DNA of 64,000 nucleotides from Flaccisagitta enflata (GCA_965153355.1 OZ231126.1:109554001-109618000); one strand, 5' to 3'. Positions 18,539-31,506 are shown, numbered from the stretch's first letter. Notes: generated from the letters alone by a model not told the origin. Numbers and translations: made by a program.

Positions 18539-21500
18539 CTAAGACGTTTTACGAGCGAGAGGGTGACCATACGGCACCGATTTCTGATGTGAAATCCAAA
18601 ATCGCTTGTCTTCAAAAAGACTAAGCGAGGTTTTTTCGATGCACTGTATGTAAATATGATGATCCTTGCTGCGAATGACGTTCATAGAATGTCGTTGAGG
18701 CAGAGTCGTGTGCAGCGTTCGTTCGTAGTCTTCGAAGGAGATTTCGTTCTTCGTCACGGATTTGCCGATTCCTTTGAGAGCCCGTTTGCTTTCACCGTTG
18801 TTGAGACGGTAGGCGTAAGATTTGGGCTTCAAGCAGATGACGTGTTCCAGGTTGTCATTTCCGCATTCATCCTGAGTGAGAAAAGAGGAATGATTAAATC
18901 TTTGCCGATATGCTTCCCATCTCATTTTGCAATCAAAGGAAGTCCCACCTTGAGAAGGCCAAGAACACCGGTGTTTTTCTTCTGCATTTGACGTAGTTCT
19001 TCTTCACGCTCGCGGTTGTGCGTGAAGATGGGATGGTCGACGGTGTACGCCGAAAAGTCCAGGATGGGCGACAAGTCCGCCAAGTCCCGGTAGGGATCGC
19101 GGCTATCGTCCGTGTACTCCACGGAGAAGATGAAGCTGTCTGTAGGAGAAAAGCGAATAGAATTAGCGAGTAGACTTTTCTACCTTAGCAAAATATGGTA
19201 TATGATAAATGAGTGTCTCAAGTATCACGACACCTGTGTCGGTCATCTGGAGCGTGAGGTTGGAGCCCTCTCGATCAAATTGAGGCTTGGTGTGACGGTA
19301 AAAATGTCTCATCATGAGTAGCTTGCTCAAATCGAGTACACAGGCCCCGAGGAAGATCGGCTTGTTGAGAAATGCTATCTTTTTGCGACAGCGAACAAGC
19401 GCCGTGTTGGGCGAGAGGATCGTCGAAGAGACGTAGTTGATGCGGCTAACTCTTCGTTCGAAAAGACGTGCACTGCGGACCACATGGATGTCCTCGCGTT
19501 TTCGCACGTCTTCAGATAACTTTCCAAAGCACCTATAGGAGAGAAAGGAAATGTTAAATGATTTGCATATAAGCCAGAGTTGAGTCATCACTAAATATAC
19601 TTACGAGTTATTCAGTAATTTCCAGAAGTCTCTTTCGGAACTGCTTGTCGCCAACTTGCGCCGATCGTTGTTGTGTTGAATGTACTGGCCTAGCCAAGCT
19701 TTTTGACGAAACTTGACTGCCGAGTGGATTTCGACGAGTTCCACACCGAGAGCGAGAACCTCTTTGAGGTTTTCATAGTGGATTTTGTAGTTCTTCTTGA
19801 CGTTGAGGTCTGTGATGAGTTTTGATGTCGGTGGCGTTTTGTAGCCGTACAGGTCTCTGAGTTCTGCAGTTTTCACGCTGTACTCTTCTGGCTGGACAAC
19901 TCGCCTTTCACTGTGAAAAAAAAGAAAGGGGGCTTTGTAAGTCTTGACTTTGACATTTAACACTGACAAACCCTCAATACTGAATTACCTCAAGGGTGGA
20001 TATTCACGGAAGTAATCCATTTTGTCCTCTGGAAAACGTAGCGTTACTTCCAAAGCATATCCAACATCTGCATCTTCAGCGATATGGCATCTTTTGTTCT
20101 CGGAGAACTCTGTCCATAGCGATTGAAGCTCTTCTTTGGAGCAGAAGGCGATATCGCGATAGGGCAGGTAGCGAGACATGGCCCAACCATCTGAAGAAGA
20201 AAAGTGTTGGCCCAGGGTAAAGAGAATCAAGTCACAACAACAACAACGGTGGCAACCATACTTACAGAGGTTGTTTGCATCTTTGTAATAATTCTTCCGT
20301 CGATTGCGCGATGGATCGTAGTTGGCGTCCTCGGGCATGTTACTGACGGCCTCGCGATTTCCAACAAAGCATATCCCACCTGAAGAAATGAAAATCCAAC
20401 GATAATTTTGACACGCACCGGACACCCTGGGGTGGGACCCATGGGGTGGGACCCTGGGGGGTTGGGACCCCTGGGGTGGGGGGACCCCTGGGGTGGGGGG
20501 ACCCCTGGGGTGGGGGGACCCCTGGGGGTGGGACCCTGGGGTGGGGGGACCCTGGGGTGGGACCCTGGGGTTGGGGGGACCCCTGGGGGGGGGACCCCTG
20601 GGTGGGGGGGACCCTGGGGGTGGGGCCCGGGGGGGGGGATGGGGTGCAACTCGCAACATAATCATTTACCACGAATCATGGACTCCCACCAAAGATAGAG
20701 ATTGGAATCTGAGATCAATTCCAACTCTATATTTGTGAGTTTGAGTGCCGCTGCAAGGGAAAGGCCAGGCAAACTGAAAAAATTCTCCGGAGCCAGTTCG
20801 TACTCCCGCAACGATAATTCGCGGAAATCCTGAAAGATGTCGACTGGAAGAGAAGGGAAAGTGATCATTATCAAGTCAGACTGCTAAACATACCTGAATC
20901 ACCTCTTTCACTTACTCAACAAAAGAATGTCGAGACTGAGGTACATCTCGCAGAATTCTTCCATTTTTGTGAAGCCGAGTTCTCTCCAAACACGCTCCGC
21001 ATGCGCGTAGGAGTCCTCCCCTATCGCTTCTTTGCGGAGAAAATTGAAGAAGGCCTCCTTTGGCGGCAGCTGCGTCTCCTCCAATTTGCTCCAGTCGTTC
21101 ATGTAGCTGTAAAAAGAAAGTCATAAATCATTATTTTACTCTTTAAACTCAATGATATGCACTTTTGAAATCACTTTTTACCTGTAAGGGTATACTTGCT
21201 TCGATGTAAGCATATCAAAGTGTTTTTCTCCAAACTTTGACTTGACGTATTGGTGCGTACGTTTGAACACGTCCTTCATGTCATCCTTATTGGCGCAAGA
21301 CGGGCAGAAGCGTTGTTGCCCTCGACAGTCTGCGCAATCGGCAGGACGTCCGCGACTTTTGAGATTTGTCGTCAACTTCTCCAACGAGGCGCTGAGAAAA
21401 CGCTGAGAATCCTATTTCAAAAATGATGAAAGAAAGTTAAAAAAAGAATATGAAGAGCAGGGCAATCAGTCCAAACAACAGCAATTTACCTTGAATGTGA

Positions 21501-24480
21501 CTTTTTGAATTTTGGCACACTCGCAGTCATCGTGGACGTCGTCGCCGCCATTGTCATTAGCGTAGTGACCCGCGTTGCCGTCGTTTTGACCCACGTCTAG
21601 CTCATCTTCCTCGCCATCGTCGTTGCGTGCCGACCGCCCCTTGGCGATACAGGGGTCACACCTAAAATAGGAATATGGAAGTGGTTAACCGCAGAATGGG
21701 GTAGCTACTATTATTTGAACTGTAAAGTGGAAACGGAATCATTGAAAGCGACATGATAATCGACAGCTTCTACATTCCCACCTAAAGACAAGGTCGAACG
21801 AGACAAATTCTTCGGAATTTTTGGCGATCACGTTCTCGATGCGTTTGATTTCGACTTCGTCTGATGCAACCCCCAAAAGTACAAGATGTCCGTCAAACCT
21901 GATGACGAGAAAAGATCAAAAATGCATCAGCATATCCATTGATTCACTTCATGGGAATACAACACATAAAACTGAGACATACCCGCTCATATTGTGCGCA
22001 AATGCGTTGATCGAGGTAGCTTTCCACGCCAAGTTGCATCGATTGCAAGCCGGTTGCCTATGAAAATGAAAAAGTTGATGAGCGACAAGAATAGCAGGAC
22101 CCATACAACACAGATATCATCCCAAAAATTACCTGTAACGGCCATCCCTGTGGTCATGGTCCTTGACCTTATAATTTTCCTTCGTGTACTTCTGACGGCA
22201 AATCGAGCAATGAGTGCTCCGATTGTGTCGACGCCAATCCTCTGCCGTCATCCGCAGAGGTACGTTGCGGTTCAGAATTTTGTTAACCGCCTTCATGTCC
22301 TCCTTCAACATTTTGAGAAAGACCTTTGACGCGTCAGGTCCTTGATAGGTCCGCAGCGGGAAATCGTGCTCGGGACCTTTACTGCTCACTAACTTAAAGC
22401 CAAAGGAGAAAGGTTCCAAACGAGCATGATTAAGCGTCGACTGGGAAATCTTAGGGCACGGCTTCATGGTCGTACAAATCCGACAATTCTGAGCATGTTG
22501 GGCTTGGCTAGGATAGACGATCCACGGATACTTCTTGAGCTCTTCAGGCGGTAACGGGCACTCTGGCGGTCGATCCACTCCTTCGCGTAACACTTCCTTC
22601 GTCTCAAAATCGAAGACCAGCCAGTAATCGGCAGGAAACTGCTTCTCGAAGGATTTGAACTTCATGATGTCATCTTTCCCCTTGGTTGGGAAATGCGATG
22701 TCATGGGCTTGAACTGCTCACACAAGGGATTATGCTCATCCAGCAATTTTTTATCTGTAAAGTGCTGGAGACAATAAGAACAACAGAAGGTCTTGCGGTG
22801 GTTTTTGGAATTTGCCGAGCGCGTCAACTTTGCCAAATCGCGAATCAGCACATAATGCCGTGCACCCCCTTCTTCCATCAAAAGCAGGTTGACGATAGTT
22901 TTGTCGGGACCGCGATTCTTGCTGATATAGTAAGGGTAATACACGATTTTTTGTCGCTTGCCCTTTTTGCCAATCAACTCATAAGCGTAGACATTGATCG
23001 AAAACTGCGGATTCAATTTTTCAATCTTGTCAATGTCGCGCTTCCCAGCTGGGAAGTTGACTCCATCCACGCGAATATCTTTGCGGAATTCTTTGTAATG
23101 GGAAAGACGATGAGGATTTGCACCAGCAGGGTGCAACTGCGCATTGATGCAATCCAGAATGCATCTGTCATCAGTTGTTTGGATGTTCACAGTTGCATTT
23201 CTAGCACTAAGCCATCGTGGAGAAGGAATCCAGCGGCCGCCCTTGATTGGAGTATAGCGGGCCAACGTTACGTGAAAGTAGTTGATTTGTTCAAAGACAA
23301 AACCTGAACCACGTTCCTGCTGATCAGCAATCTGCTCAATGAGACGTGACATAGTGGGACCCATAACTTCATGCACATCATCATCGCGTAAAACAGTGCA
23401 AGATTTGGTAGTGTAGAGAAAGCTTGGAGTATCGACAACAGCGCCATTTTTGATGACAAGAAACGTTACTTTGGCACCAATATGGACCTTCATTCCTCGT
23501 GAATAATGAGCCCTTCTTTCCCTTTCCAGAAATGGTGTCAGCTGAGTATGAAAATTTTCCACTTCCCTTTCATAATTTGATGTACCATTGATCGGCTTGG
23601 CTTTGAAGCTTTTGGCAGACTGCTTTTTGAAGATTTTTGGTGGAGAGCTGTCATATTCGAACAAATATGTGTCCAATTGTCTTGACCGCCTTTCGTTTTG
23701 CAAATCGTCATGTTGATCTCCATCATCCTCCTCGTCACTCTCTTCTCCATCTGTGTCCACCATTCTTGGTGGTCTGTCGGGAGGGTTAGATGCTCCTGGA
23801 ATGGCCTCATTGGATGGTGTAGCGTCATTTGAGGGAGGAATCCAATGTGAAGGTCCTGGGGGCACATTCATCCAATCATCGTCATCAGTTGAAGGTTGAG
23901 GCTGCAGTTGAGGTAGCGATGACGGAGGCAGCGGGGAAGAAGTAGATGACTGCGGTGGCTGTGGAGGAGTAGAAGTAGACGGCCGTGGAGAAGTTGAAGT
24001 AGATGGAAACACAGGCTGAGTAGAAGAGGCCATAGATCTGGTAGTAACAGCGCCGCCCACTTGTTCTTGATAAGAGAAATCAAAGGCAGGGGTAAAAGGA
24101 CCAGTTTCTGGATACTGGTTTTCTTCATCGTCACCCTCCCCTTCACTTTCTTCTTCATCAGTTGTGAGCATTCTTGGAGGTTCATCAGGCAGTGCAGAAG
24201 TTCCACAAGTAGAAGTGCTTTGAGAAGAAGTAGAAGCATTCTGATGAGAGGAGTGCAAGGAAACATGATTTGAAGTTGGGGAAGATAACCAAGGGCGCCA
24301 AAGGTTTGAATGTTGATAGGGAGTAGGAGCGATGAGAGTAGCAGAGGCAGTGATGGAAGGTTGATCTGATTCTTCATCTGAAGAATCAGAATAACACACA
24401 ATTTTGGGGTTTGTTTTATTGACAGAGTTGGATGATGCAGGGCGCTTCATGATGTTGACTGATGAAAATTCTTTTAACAT
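18539..24480 (-). CDS. polB: Protein-primed family B DNA polymerase, 13 exons
   Basis: Exons (minus strand): 24480-22133, 22057-21983, 21898-21782, 21661-21490, 21411-21182, 21106-20916, 20843-20670, 20379-20266, 20190-19989, 19910-19605, 19532-19234, 19139-18949, 18871-18539. Every intron is GT-AG, every junction keeps frame, total 4752 nt (1583 residues from ATG 24480; ATG 24450 is a better-context alternative). Residues 1-270 are Ser/Pro/acidic and disordered. Then come a C2H2-like 'CSYCLQHF', exonuclease motif 'VFDFET' (22601-22617), a Cys/His element 'DHDHRDGRYR', 'HNMSGFDGH' (Exo II), motif A 'DANNLYG', motif B 'LLNNSCFGK' and motif C 'TDTDS'. It should copy the element from a protein-primed end. 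Introns are 72-120 nt except intron 7 (290 nt, G-rich minisatellite). Confidence 0.93.
20410..20645. repeat. G-rich minisatellite in polymerase intron 7
   Basis: Direct repeats of GGGGTGGGGGGACCCCTG type (about 13-20 bp) within intron 20669-20380. On the plus strand it has many runs of three or more Gs, so quadruplex formation is plausible; on the transcribed (minus) sense it is C-rich. The expansion explains why this intron is about four times longer than the others. Proline-rich or glycine-rich frames across it are artefacts. Confidence 0.95.
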
Positions 24481-24491
24481 AGGATTTTATT
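24451..24491 (-). promoter_or_regulatory. Compact gene junction: AATAAA plus acceptor-like site before polB
   Basis: On the minus strand, the stop codon of the upstream gene (24489-24487) lies inside AATAAA, followed within about 20 nt by AATTTTCATCAG, an acceptor-like sequence ending 10 nt before the polB ATG at 24450. A poly(A) signal followed closely by a 3' splice site is the layout of trans-spliced gene clusters. A simple chance match or a 5'-UTR intron is also possible. Confidence 0.4.
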
Positions 24492-25014
24492 CAGAGTTAA
24501 GGGCTGAAAGCAACTCATTGATTTGTCCATTTGGTAAACCAATGGCGACGTCCAACGTTGGCGCTTCCTTTTGAATCTCTTTCAAAACCAATTTAATGGA
24601 CTTGAAAGCTATGTTCACGCTATCTTTAAAGCTAGTGGAGAGTTCTTGAGGAAGAAGGAATTCTACAATGGGCAAAGCACTTTTAAAAAACTTTAACTGC
24701 GCCTTGCCTTTGTATGCAGTTTTTGTGAAAAACCGCCGCTGATTTTGAAGATGTTTATCGATGTAAATGTCTTCTTGTTTCACCGACAAAAATTCCGCTA
24801 GTCCACCAACAGATTGTTGGACAATCGTTGCTAATTCGTGGAATTTGTTAAGGCGCTTAGAGGAGATTATTTTTTTTAACTTGTTCGCTTTTTTCAAAGC
24901 TCTCTGATTGCGATGTTTGAAGAACGGAACGTACTTAGAAAAAGTAAAAATGCTTTTTTCAATAGAGTCAATGCAAATAAGCAATTCACAGAGACTTATG
25001 AAAAATGCATCCAT
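24487..25014 (-). CDS. Unknown helical protein A of the Polinton minus-strand block
   Basis: 175 residues from the ATG at 25014; the frame is open to 25107 but the sequence before 25014 looks like an acceptor tract (GAATTTTCAG directly before ATGG). The protein is predicted mostly alpha-helical: a hydrophobic start ('FFISLCELLICIDSI'), a Lys-rich stretch ('ALKKANKLKKIISSKRLNK'), and amphipathic helices to the end. No recognised family and no catalytic motif. The stop lies 7 bp before the longest polB frame, so the two may share a transcript. Similar length and style to the next upstream gene, but no convincing alignment was seen. Confidence 0.55.
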   Translation of the reverse strand: MDAFFISLCELLICIDSIEKSIFTFSKYVPFFKHRNQRALKKANKLKKIISSKRLNKFHELATIVQQSVGGLAEFLSVKQEDIYIDKHLQNQRRFFTKTAYKGKAQLKFFKSALPIVEFLLPQELSTSFKDSVNIAFKSIKLVLKEIQKEAPTLDVAIGLPNGQINELLSALNSE

Positions 25015-25518
25015 CTGAAAATTCAAATGAAAACAAATATCAGGAAATGATTCAAAGGCAAATGCTAAATCCAAATGTAATAGAAGAAATCCGTAGTATC
25101 TATCCATTTAACTGAGAAAAACGTAAACAAGGCCAATAAGTAGCAGATGGGCAGGGGCATTACTGCAATGGGTGGGGTATTGCATGGATAAGCGGAGGCT
25201 TTATTGTGGCTGGCAATAATACCTAAAAATCAGTTACGCAATGAACAGGCGGGAAAAATAATGATAACTATCAAACATAATCAAGGCCGGATACACTGCT
25301 ACCCTACTCGCGTGTGGGTGGGCAGGGTCAGTGATTCACTAGACAGTTGGGCAGGAGCAGTAACCCTCAAACCGTCCATTTACACAAAAAAAAAAGCTAA
25401 GCGTGACAGACGAACCGATGGACCAACCGACCGACAGACGGACAAAGTGGGTTGTAGAGTCGCTTGCATGCGACTGAAAAATAGAACTATCAAATATCAA
25501 ATGCAAAACGTAAATTGT
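25015..25518. other. Spacer with one inverted AGTCGC-family repeat
   Basis: Between proteins A and B. It holds a segment starting GGCCGGATACAC (25286), a short ACGG/ACCG array (25410-25445) and the closing GTAGAGTCGCTTGCATGCGA (25454 onward). This is the minus-oriented form of the element at 7696. Confidence 0.65.
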
Positions 25519-26130
25519 TTAAGAGGAAAAAAGCGAATTTTCAACCGCCAAATTGATAACTTCCTCAATAAGGAAGGTATCAATATGATAGCAAGAATAC
25601 TGTTCTTCGCTGACCCCCTCAGGATCAACTTCTCTCAGAAAAATGGAAAGCTGCTCTACATTACTTGCCACCATTCTAAGTAGTGCAGGATTCGTCAAAT
25701 TTGCGAATGAGGATGAATCGAAATCAGAATTATTATCTATTATTGCTACGAAAGGTTCGATTTTTTGAAACGTTTCAAGGGATGTTTTGAAAAATGACAT
25801 ACAGCGGAAAAAAGCTCTAAACTTCTTCAATACCTTTTCTTGATGAATTGATGACACATTCAATGTATTAAAAAAGCGATTAATGCAATCTTTACAATCA
25901 TTTGCAAGGTTCACTCTTTTTAAAGAATAACCTAATGACTGCATATCAAAGTTAACAAGCAAAGGGAAGCGTTCATGATGGATGACAAAATCTTCAAAAA
26001 CACCGACGTTGATTTGCTCTTTCGCTTCAGTAAGAAACTTCTTTAAAGTGGTGCACATTGCCATGGCCACTATAAAGATTGCTTTGTACGAATTTGTGGT
26101 CAACTTCATCTGCCTTTCCAAAAGATCCAT
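25519..26130 (-). CDS. Unknown helical protein B of the Polinton minus-strand block
   Basis: 203 residues from the ATG at 26130; the frame extends to 26193 but the sequence just before the ATG is a strong acceptor-like tract (CCCCTTTTTTATTGCTTTGTAG, shown here only in part: TTTTATTGCTTTGTAG then GATGG). Predicted helical, Phe- and Asn-rich, with 'CKDCINRFFNTLNVSS' and 'FRAFFRCMSFFKTSLETF'. No family recognised. It is the second gene upstream of the polymerase. An acceptor-like site before the start suggests a 5'-UTR intron or trans-splicing. Confidence 0.5.
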   Translation of the reverse strand: MDLLERQMKLTTNSYKAIFIVAMAMCTTLKKFLTEAKEQINVGVFEDFVIHHERFPLLVNFDMQSLGYSLKRVNLANDCKDCINRFFNTLNVSSIHQEKVLKKFRAFFRCMSFFKTSLETFQKIEPFVAIIDNNSDFDSSSFANLTNPALLRMVASNVEQLSIFLREVDPEGVSEEQYSCYHIDTFLIEEVINLAVENSLFSS

Positions 26131-26194
26131 CCTACAAAGCAATAAAAAAGGGGAAGGGAAAAGATAGCTATACTGCTCTAGAAAATGACACACT

Positions 26195-27757
26195 GTGAAG
26201 CAAATGAAAAAATGAAAAAATGTAAAATGTCTTTGATGAGCAACTCAATGTTTTGTCCGTTGATCCATCAGTCTGTCTGTCCATCCATCCATCCATCCAT
26301 CCATCCGTTTGTCCATCAATCCATTTATCCATCATTCCATCCGTCCATCAATTTGTCAACCCGCTGATCCATCAATCTATCCGTCTGTCCATATATCAGT
26401 TTGTCAACCTATTGGTCTATCCATTGGTCTGTTAGTCTGTCCATCAATCCATAATGATAAAGTTAGAAAATGTAAAACATAAACATCCCAGCCCACCCAA
26501 TTACAACTGGTTTTGGTCATGTATCCACCCTTATTTTTGAGTATTCATCCATTCATACTTCATGAAATGAATCACCCTTTACCTAGGTTTTCAATTTGCA
26601 GTATTCTTTATTGTTCTTTTTTCTTCACTTTCTTCTATTCAACTTTTTTTCTTTTCTTTTTCTTTTTACTTGTCACACTTCTCTAAAGTTTTTTTTTTTC
26701 AACAAATTTCGTATGGATTATTGTTTCTCTATTCTGCTCCTCTTTTCACAACTAAAAATGAATAGTAGAAAAGTAGAATCAATGAAGAATTGCAGTAATG
26801 TCACAAACGAATAGGCAGAGGTAATCAAACCCAATATATCATCATAATTGCTTTGATAGGTTTTGCATGATGTAAAATCGTACAGCATACAACTAAAAAC
26901 ATAACCGGATACATGGCTACCCAAGTCACATGCGAGTGAGCAGGGGCCACTCCATCATTTGGACAGGAGAAGTGAAGCTAAAGACCTCAAAACCCTCAAA
27001 AAACAAAAGTAAAATGTGATGGACGGACGGATGGACGGACGGACGGACGAACGGACGAACAAACAGACGGACGGACGGACGGACGGACAGACCAATAAAG
27101 TGGGTTGTAGAGTCGCGTAGCATGCAACTAGAAATAAATGTATCTCTAATGACAATAACAAGAACTTATGAAGTAAAAACGAAAACTGAGCACACAGTGC
27201 AAATAATCAATTGCCTCCATGAAAATACGACTTTCTATGACTAGAAACACACTTTAAAGCCTACCATGGAAACAGATACATAACATGATCAAATAGACCA
27301 AATGAAAATGTGAATTGTCAAATGTAACTGGAAACACACATTGTCAAACATAACTAGAAACCAACATCTTAAAGTCGTTGTCATGAAAATAAATGATGTA
27401 AGGTCACAATATTGTTGCGGATAGGTGGGCATGGACAACCAACCTCCATCTACACCCAACAGCCCACCATCCCCTTTTCCAACACAGACACATACCCAAT
27501 AAGGCCGGATACACGACCACCAGTTGCAGACGATTTGGCCGGGGCGGAAATGCGCGTTTTCCCACTTTTTGACTCAAGCGTGACGGACCGACCAACGGAC
27601 AGACGGACAGACGGGTGGACGGACGGATGGACGGACGGACGGACGGACGGACGGACGGACGGACGGACGGACGGACGGACGGACGGACGGACGGACGGAT
27701 GGACGAACGGACAAAGCCTCTTATAGAGTTGCATGTCCGCAACTAAAAAGATCTGTG
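26195..27757. other. Gene-free repeats inside the Polinton
   Basis: Contains CCAT/CTGT-type low-complexity sequence (26250-26450), a T-rich patch (26600-26710), an AGTCGC-family copy (about 26905-27130) with an ACGG array, and another (about 27500-27745) with a longer, nearly pure ACGG array (27605-27700). No coding exon seen; the reading frames come from tetranucleotide repeats. Confidence 0.65.
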
Positions 27758-28120
27758 AGATAGAACTATCTTTTCATCTCTACTATCAAAAACTGTTCAA
27801 AGTTATCTCTTGAGATAGCTCTTAAGATAGCTCTTAAGATAGCTCTTAAGATAGCTCTTAAGATAGCTCTTAAGATAGCTCTTAAGATAGCTCTTAAGAT
27901 AGCTCTTAAGATAGCTCTTAGGATAGCTCTTAAGATAGCTCTTAAGATAGCTCTTAAGATAGCTCTTAAGATAGCTCTTTAAATAGCTCTTAAGATAGCT
28001 CTTAAGATAGCTCTTGAGATAGCTCTTAAGATAGCTCTTAAGATAGCTCTTAAGATAGCTCTTAAGATAGCTCTTAAGATAGCTCTTAAGATAGCTCTCA
28101 AATAAACTCCGAAACAGTCT

Positions 28121-29661
<1,541 letters not shown>

Positions 29662-29939
29662 TTTTTTTTTCTTTTTTTTTTTTTTTTTTTTTTTTTGAGA
29701 AAAACAATGGATGATATAAAGTGTCCAATAATGTGCGGAAAAGTTGAAAATGGAGGTGTGGAGGTTGACTTTTATAAAATGTCCACAAAATTTTAAAATT
29801 AATGTGCAGAAAAGATGATAATGGAAATGTGGAGGTTGTTTCGTTTCTCTTACATTCACCTATGCTTACTTTTCTGTTAGGGATACAAAGGAAAAGTTGA
29901 TGAAATGATTGCGTAACAATCACATGTAGTCCCCTTCAC

Positions 29940-30165
29940 TATTTAAACAAATTGACAGACAAACGAATAGACAAACGGACAAACAAGGACAGACGGGCGG
30001 ACAGACAAACACATGGACAAACAGATGGATGGGTAGGCGGATGAATGGATGGAAATGAATAAAAGAATGGATGGGAGGACGAGCTAATTGATGGACAAAC
30101 AGACAGACGGACGGACAGAGGAACAAAGCAGAATGTAAAGTCGCGTAGCATGTGACTAAGATAAC
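29940..30165 (-). repeat. AGTCGC-family repeat with ACAGACGG array
   Basis: Degenerate ACAGACGG/ACAAACGG repeats followed by TAAAGTCGCGTAGCATGTGA (30137 onward). This is the rightmost copy of the palindromic family inside the Polinton. Confidence 0.7.
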
Positions 30166-30384
30166 AGCGTTGAAAAACAAAAAACCAAGGGAATGATTCA
30201 TTGAACTTACCTTTTTCCCAATTCCCACTCATATCCACTTCCTCCTCCTCTACATCTGTCACCTTGCTCATCCTTACCCCATGGACGATTAAGTCATCAT
30301 CACAATTCCTCATCCCGTCGTCAGCTCTTCCTTGTCATCCCATAGAAAAACATTGTGGGAAGCGAGAAAAACAATGAACAGCTC

Positions 30385-30445
30385 AAGAACGGAAGCCCGA
30401 TTTCACACTAGGAAGTGATTTTTTGTCATCCTCATGAAAAAACGG

Positions 30446-30524
<79 letters not shown>

Positions 30525-30621
30525 GATCTCGATCTCGCTCTCAAAATGACATAAAAATATCGCATCCTTTCCCATGATTTTTTTTTTTGGTCATGACCAT
30601 GAACGGAAGTCGCATTTAACA

Positions 30622-30696
<75 letters not shown>

Positions 30697-30875
30697 GCGA
30701 TCTCAATCTTGCTCACAGGATGTCATAAAAAATATCGCATCCTTTCCCATGAACAAAAGTCGCATTTTACACTAAAAAGCGATTTTTTGTTATCCATATG
30801 AAAAACGAAAGTACCTGCCTGTCTCTGTCTCTGTCTCTGTCTTTATCTGTCTGTCTGTCTGTCTGTCTGTCTCTT

Positions 30876-30911
<36 letters not shown>

Positions 30912-31255
30912 GGTATCATAAAAATGTCGCATCCCCATGATACAAACTCGAAAATTCATAAAAAATCGCTCCCCATGATCTCGAAAACTAAAAAATCTCG
31001 ATCTCTCTCTCTCTTCTCTCTCTTATTTTATTGCAAACTTCCGTAAAAGCTCTTCATCATTCTGTAGCTATGGGAAAAAAATCGAGAGTGCAAGACTGAA
31101 TATCTCCCTAACTTCCGTTCTCTCTATTCATTATAACTCTTTTTCTATTTCACACTTTTCTGTTACTGTCTACACATCTCTTTTTCTTTTTCACAAGCAT
31201 CTCTAACCATTTTTTTCTTTTTTTTTTATCACTAACTTCCGTTCTCTATCTTTCT
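30385..31255. repeat. Tandem ~175-bp units built around (CT)n runs
   Basis: Three related units contain (CT)n (30451-30522, 30625-30694, 30880-30910), then CGATCTC..GCTC, then AAAATATCGCATCCTTTCCC and GGAAGTCGCATTTAACACT. Degenerate remnants continue to the right inverted repeat, with ACTTCCGTTCTC motifs at about 31111 and 31234. No coding sequence. Confidence 0.8.
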
Positions 31256-31500
31256 CAATTAGCCAACCATTAGCCTACATTACGCAATTAGGTCACACAG
31301 GTCACAGGAATAAGGCCACAGTAAATAGGTCATAGGCAATTAACAGGCTATTACGGACAATTAACAGGCTATTAAGGGCAATTAACAGGGCAATTAGCAG
31401 GGCAATTAGCACAGTCATTAATGAGGTCATTAATCAATTAATCAATGACCTAATTAGGTCACGGGGTCAACTGTTTCAGGATGAACCATTTCCTATCTCT
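31256..31500 (-). repeat. Right terminal inverted repeat of the Polinton (245 bp)
   Basis: Reverse complement of 8181-8425, ending CCATTTCCTATCTCT. Followed at once by the TTAGAC duplication. Confidence 0.97.
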
Positions 31501-31506
31501 TTAGAC
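31501..31506. repeat. Right target-site duplication TTAGAC
   Basis: Exact copy of 8175-8180. Joining the flanks at this site would read AATCAGGTATC, TTAGAC, CTAAAATCAGG, a plausible empty site. Confidence 0.95.

Noticed and set aside
20227-20738. Proline-rich (collagen-like) and glycine/tryptophan-rich frames
   Set aside because: They read a G-rich minisatellite inside polymerase intron 7; the splice boundaries on both sides are clear.
22693-23307. 204-residue plus-strand frame within the polymerase region
   Set aside because: It is the antisense shadow of polymerase exon 1, which has recognisable motifs on the minus strand.
26250-26450. Possible CRISPR-like array (repeated CCATCC units)
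   Set aside because: Units are tetranucleotide-based with no constant repeat-spacer pattern, and the genome is eukaryotic.
27400-27745. 'SVRPSVRPSVRP' and 'GRTDGRTDGRTD' frames, also at 7740, 26930 and 39900
   Set aside because: They are products of (ACGG)n/(CCGT)n arrays in the AGTCGC repeat family, not proteins.
27800-28100. 12-bp AGATAGCTCTTA array as a replication origin
   Set aside because: Polintons replicate from protein-primed ends, and the array sits inside a fold-back repeat with inverted arms, so an origin role is unsupported.
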